A DNA stretch of 32,060 nt from positions 1-32,060 of the forward strand of contig JANYBD010000208.1 of assembly GCA_025360995.1 (NCBI GenBank), in the 5' to 3' direction. Below the pieces are notes generated by a model. It made no database searches. It had not been told where the DNA came from and saw nothing but the letters and a program-made list of their open reading frames with translations. Made by a program: the position numbers and the translations under genes. Shown piece by piece: positions 29,270 through 32,060 of this stretch. Source of the DNA: Gemmatimonadota bacterium (lineage in GTDB: Bacteria; Gemmatimonadota; Gemmatimonadetes; Gemmatimonadales; Gemmatimonadaceae). Each line of letters begins with the position of its first letter. The stretch's first letter is position 1.

Positions 29270-30072
29270 GAGCTTGGACGCTCGGGAGCGGCAGCCGAGG
29301 GAACGCCATCGTACTCGAATGTGGCAACACCCGCATTCTCATAGATGCCGGCTATCCGGCGCGAACCCTGGCGCGGCGGCTTGCAGCTGCCGACATCGCA
29401 CCGGAATCGATCAGCGCGATCGTGGTGACGCACGAACACATTGATCACTCCAGAGGCGTCGCGCCGGCCCACGCGCGTTGGGCATGGCAGGTATTCGGCA
29501 CGGCCGGAACGCTTTCAGGGATCGACGCACTCCCAACGGGTTCCAGCAATGCCATCGAGCCCGGCACGCCGTTCGCCATCGGAGATTTGGACATCAGCCT
29601 GGTGCGCGTTCCCCACGACGCCACGGCACCGACCGCGGTGCTGCTCACGGGGCGTCAGTCCGGATTCCGGGCCGCGGTCGCACACGATCTCGGGATGGTA
29701 CCCGATGGGCTGCGTGGCGCGCTCCGCGATATCGATCTGCTTCTAATCGAATCGAATCATGATGACCATATGCTCCGCACGGGGCCATATCCGGCCTTTT
29801 TGCAACAACGAATAGCCAGCCGTACAGGCCACTTGAGCAATCACCAAACCGCCGAGGTAGTGGGCGGGTTGAACGGGGCGACACTGCGAGCAGTAGTCTT
29901 GCTGCATTTGAGCGAGAAAAACAACACACCCGCGATTGCCACGGCGAGCGCGAAGCTGGCGCTCCGTCGCGCCGGCGGCAGTTGCCCGGTCACCGCTGCG
30001 CCACAGGGAGATGTTGCCGGCCCGTATGGTGATGTGAATCGTCGGACACAACAGTTGGCGTTGGCGATTTAG
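29266..30072 (+). CDS. MBL-fold metallo-hydrolase, YycJ/WalJ-like
   Basis: LGSGSRGNAIVLECGNTRILIDAGYPARTL, VVTHEHIDHSRGV, LLLIESNHDDHMLRTGPYPAFLQQRIASRTGHLSNHQTAEVV, LLHLSEKNNTP. Confidence 0.9.
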   Translation: MRAWTLGSGSRGNAIVLECGNTRILIDAGYPARTLARRLAAADIAPESISAIVVTHEHIDHSRGVAPAHARWAWQVFGTAGTLSGIDALPTGSSNAIEPGTPFAIGDLDISLVRVPHDATAPTAVLLTGRQSGFRAAVAHDLGMVPDGLRGALRDIDLLLIESNHDDHMLRTGPYPAFLQQRIASRTGHLSNHQTAEVVGGLNGATLRAVVLLHLSEKNNTPAIATASAKLALRRAGGSCPVTAAPQGDVAGPYGDVNRRTQQLALAI

Positions 30073-30100
30073 CACAGTTACCGCCGCACCGGTTTAAAAC

Positions 30101-30136
30101 AAGAACGCCTCCCCGAAGAGCCGGGGAGGCGTTCTT
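30101..30136. terminator. Bidirectional terminator hairpin between convergent genes
   Basis: AAGAACGCCTCCCC-gaagagcc-GGGGAGGCGTTCTT, 14-bp perfect stem; minus-strand side followed by GTTTT. Confidence 0.88.
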
Positions 30137-30154
30137 CGTAAAAGCGGATAATCG

Positions 30155-30598
30155 TTACGGCTTCTTCATGGTCGAATCGGCCTTCTTCTTCATGGCGTCG
30201 CCTTTCTTCGCCATCTTGTCGCCCTTGTCTTCCATCTTTCCGCCAGCCTTCGCTTCCTTATCGCCGGTCTTTTCCATTTTCATGCCCTTCTTCATGGTCA
30301 TCGCGCCAGTCTTGGACATTTCCTTGCCCATTTTGGACATCGAATCGCCCTTGGCCTTCATCTTGGAGCCCTTGGTGGCAACGGCGGCGCCCGTTGCAGC
30401 CTTCTTCGTGCCGGCTGCTTCCATCTTGTCGCCAGCCTTTTCCATCTTGTCGCCTGTCTTTTCCATCTTGGTGCCCTTGGCCATCGCAGTCTTGGCTTTC
30501 GCCGTATCGGACTTGGTCGGGGCAGCCTGTGCGAAGGCCGTTGCGGCGCACATCAAGGAGAGAGCGGCAACGAACGCAAACGTAATTTTACGGGTCAT
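30155..30598 (-). CDS. Secreted Gly/Met/Lys heptad-repeat protein, unknown function
   Basis: Signal peptide MTRKITFAFVAALSLMCAATAFA|Q then 14 consecutive heptads starting with Gly (e.g. GDKMEKA GDKMEAA); GGAGG Shine-Dalgarno upstream of ATG 30598. Confidence 0.85.
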   Translation of the reverse strand: MTRKITFAFVAALSLMCAATAFAQAAPTKSDTAKAKTAMAKGTKMEKTGDKMEKAGDKMEAAGTKKAATGAAVATKGSKMKAKGDSMSKMGKEMSKTGAMTMKKGMKMEKTGDKEAKAGGKMEDKGDKMAKKGDAMKKKADSTMKKP

Positions 30599-30697
30599 GC
30601 ATCCTCCGACGGGGGGTAAATCAAGCGCGCACGATGCGCGCAGGGGGGATCTCAGCTGACATCAGCCTGGGTCCTGTAAAATGCATACAACAGTATA

Positions 30698-30721
30698 GAA
30701 TGCTCCATTTTGGAGCTATTC
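30698..30721. promoter_or_regulatory. Inverted repeat adjoining a TATACT -10 (candidate operator)
   Basis: GAATGCTCCA-TTT-TGGAGCtATTC; minus-strand TATACT at 30692-30697 directly adjacent. Confidence 0.4.
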
Positions 30722-30753
30722 GCAATAGGGACTTTTGGTTCCCTACGGGAGTC

Positions 30754-30805
30754 ACAACAGTCAAAGCGGGGATCCGGTACTCCGGACCCCCGCTTTGACT
30801 GTTGT
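30754..30805. terminator. Long stem-loop downstream of groEL
   Basis: ACAACAGTCAAAGCGGGGaTCCGG-tact-CCGGAcCCCCGCTTTGACTGTTGT, 23 of 24 positions paired; no T-tract. Confidence 0.6.
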
Positions 30806-30869
30806 CCCGCTATCCAGCGGGCGGTTGTGCGGAGTGCTGTACACTGCACTCTGCCCGCCCACTGTCGTA

Positions 30870-32060
30870 TTAGTACATCCCGCCCATGCCACCGCCACCA
30901 GCCGGTGGATGCGCCGGTTCACGTTCCTTCTTCTCGACAATCAGCGCTTCGGTCGTGAGCAAGAGCGAGGCGATAGACGCCGCGTTCTGCAACGCCGTGC
31001 GGGTCACCTTCGTCGGGTCGATGACGCCGGCGAGGACGAGATCCTCGTAGGTGTCGGTCAACGCGTTATAGCCGAAGTTCTTGTCTTTCGACGCGCGCAC
31101 CTTCTCGACGACGATCGAACCTTCACCGCCCGCATTGTATACAATCATGCGGATCGGCTCTTCGATGGCGCGACGGATAATGTCCACGCCAATCTGTTCG
31201 TCGGCATCGAGCTTAAGACCCTTTAGGGCCGACTGCGCACGCACCAGTGCGACGCCGCCGCCAGGGACGATTCCCTCTTCCACCGCAGCGCGCGTCGCGT
31301 GCAACGCATCTTCAACACGGGCCTTCTTCTCCTTCATTTCGCTCTCGGTCGCTGCGCCAACGTTGATCACCGCAACACCGCCGGCGAGCTTCGCCTTACG
31401 CTCCTGGAGCTTTTCCTTGTCGTAGTCGCTCGTCGACTTCTCGGCGGCCACTTCGATTTCCTTGATACGGCCCTTGATCTTGTCTTCTTCGCCGGCGCCG
31501 TCGATGATCGTCGTGTTGTCCTTGTCGATCACGATGCGCTTGGCACGGCCAAGATCCGTGAGGACGGCGTTCTCAAGCTTGAAGCCGACTTCCTCGCTGA
31601 TGACCTGACCGTTCGTCAGCACGGCAATGTCTTCGAGCATCGCCTTGCGGCGGTCGCCAAAGCCCGGCGCCTTGACGGCCGAGATCTTGAGCGTGCCACG
31701 GAGCTTGTTCACCACGAGCGTCGCGAGCGCCTCGCCTTCGACGTCCTCGGCGATGATGAGCAGCGGCTTGCCGGTCTGCGCCACTTTCTCGAGGACTGGG
31801 AGCAGATCCTTCATCGAAGCGACTTTCTTGTCATGGATGAGTATGTACGCATCTTCGAGCACCGATTCCATTTTGTCGGGATCGGTGATGAAGTACGGCG
31901 AGAGATAGCCGCGGTCGAACTGCATACCGTCGACCGTCTCGAGCGTCGTCTCCAGGCCGCGAGCTTCCTCGACCGTGATGACGCCGTCCTTGCCGACCTT
32001 CTCCATTGCGTCGGCGATCAGATCGCCGATTTCCTTGTCGTTGTTCGCCGAGATCGAACC
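30870..32060 (-). CDS. groEL: Chaperonin GroEL (60 kDa), 3' portion; 5' end beyond window
   Basis: [32 protein letters not shown]..., [48 protein letters not shown]-terminus; frame open to window end. Confidence 0.98.
   Translation of the reverse strand, partial: GSISANNDKEIGDLIADAMEKVGKDGVITVEEARGLETTLETVDGMQFDRGYLSPYFITDPDKMESVLEDAYILIHDKKVASMKDLLPVLEKVAQTGKPLLIIAEDVEGEALATLVVNKLRGTLKISAVKAPGFGDRRKAMLEDIAVLTNGQVISEEVGFKLENAVLTDLGRAKRIVIDKDNTTIIDGAGEEDKIKGRIKEIEVAAEKSTSDYDKEKLQERKAKLAGGVAVINVGAATESEMKEKKARVEDALHATRAAVEEGIVPGGGVALVRAQSALKGLKLDADEQIGVDIIRRAIEEPIRMIVYNAGGEGSIVVEKVRASKDKNFGYNALTDTYEDLVLAGVIDPTKVTRTALQNAASIASLLLTTEALIVEKKEREPAHPPAGGGGMGGMY

Noticed and set aside
30168-30659. 163 aa plus-strand ORF with repeated Ile/Leu-Ser-Pro segments
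   Set aside because: Periodicity is the mirror image of the Gly/Met/Lys heptads on the minus strand, which has signal peptide and Shine-Dalgarno support.
30754-30805. CRISPR-like repeat
   Set aside because: Single palindrome without regularly spaced copies or cas genes.

Overview
This 32 kb high-GC bacterial window is mostly housekeeping genes in long, tightly packed operons. Operon layout and gene style suggest a Gemmatimonadota-like genome (inference only). Minus-strand cluster 1 is rimP-nusA-ylxQ(L7Ae)-infB-rbfA-truB-ribF-secD-secF. It is followed by a plus-strand DCC-family gene, then minus-strand murA-laccase/PgeF-PPK2, a plus-strand pair (DUF948-like, Zn-dependent phospholipase C-like), and minus-strand pcrA-gatC-gatA-gatB. 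Next come a plus-strand pair (arginase plus a TIGR00300/LOR-SDH-family protein, likely a non-canonical ornithine cyclodeaminase) and minus-strand lipoprotein-serS-histidine kinase. A plus-strand chain follows: roadblock/LC7, receiver, mannose-1-P guanylyltransferase, alternative GlmU, YycJ-like MBL. The window ends with a secreted Gly/Met/Lys heptad-repeat protein and the 3' part of groEL (both minus). No CRISPR array, tRNA, rRNA or transposase was seen. The most interesting signals are: (i) a sigma70-like promoter followed by an intrinsic-terminator-like hairpin in the 5' leader of the rimP-nusA-infB operon (candidate attenuator); (ii) the translationally coupled arginase/TIGR00300 pair (candidate Arg-to-Pro pathway) with clustered CGCATA motifs upstream; (iii) a secreted protein with 14 consecutive Gly-anchored heptads, preceded by a promoter-embedded inverted repeat; (iv) a run of hairpins, one 24 bp long, downstream of groEL; (v) a four-copy 8-mer tandem repeat between ylxQ and infB; (vi) consensus promoters placed so close to the start codon that leaderless mRNAs are predicted. 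All homology calls are from reading the proteins; no searches were run.
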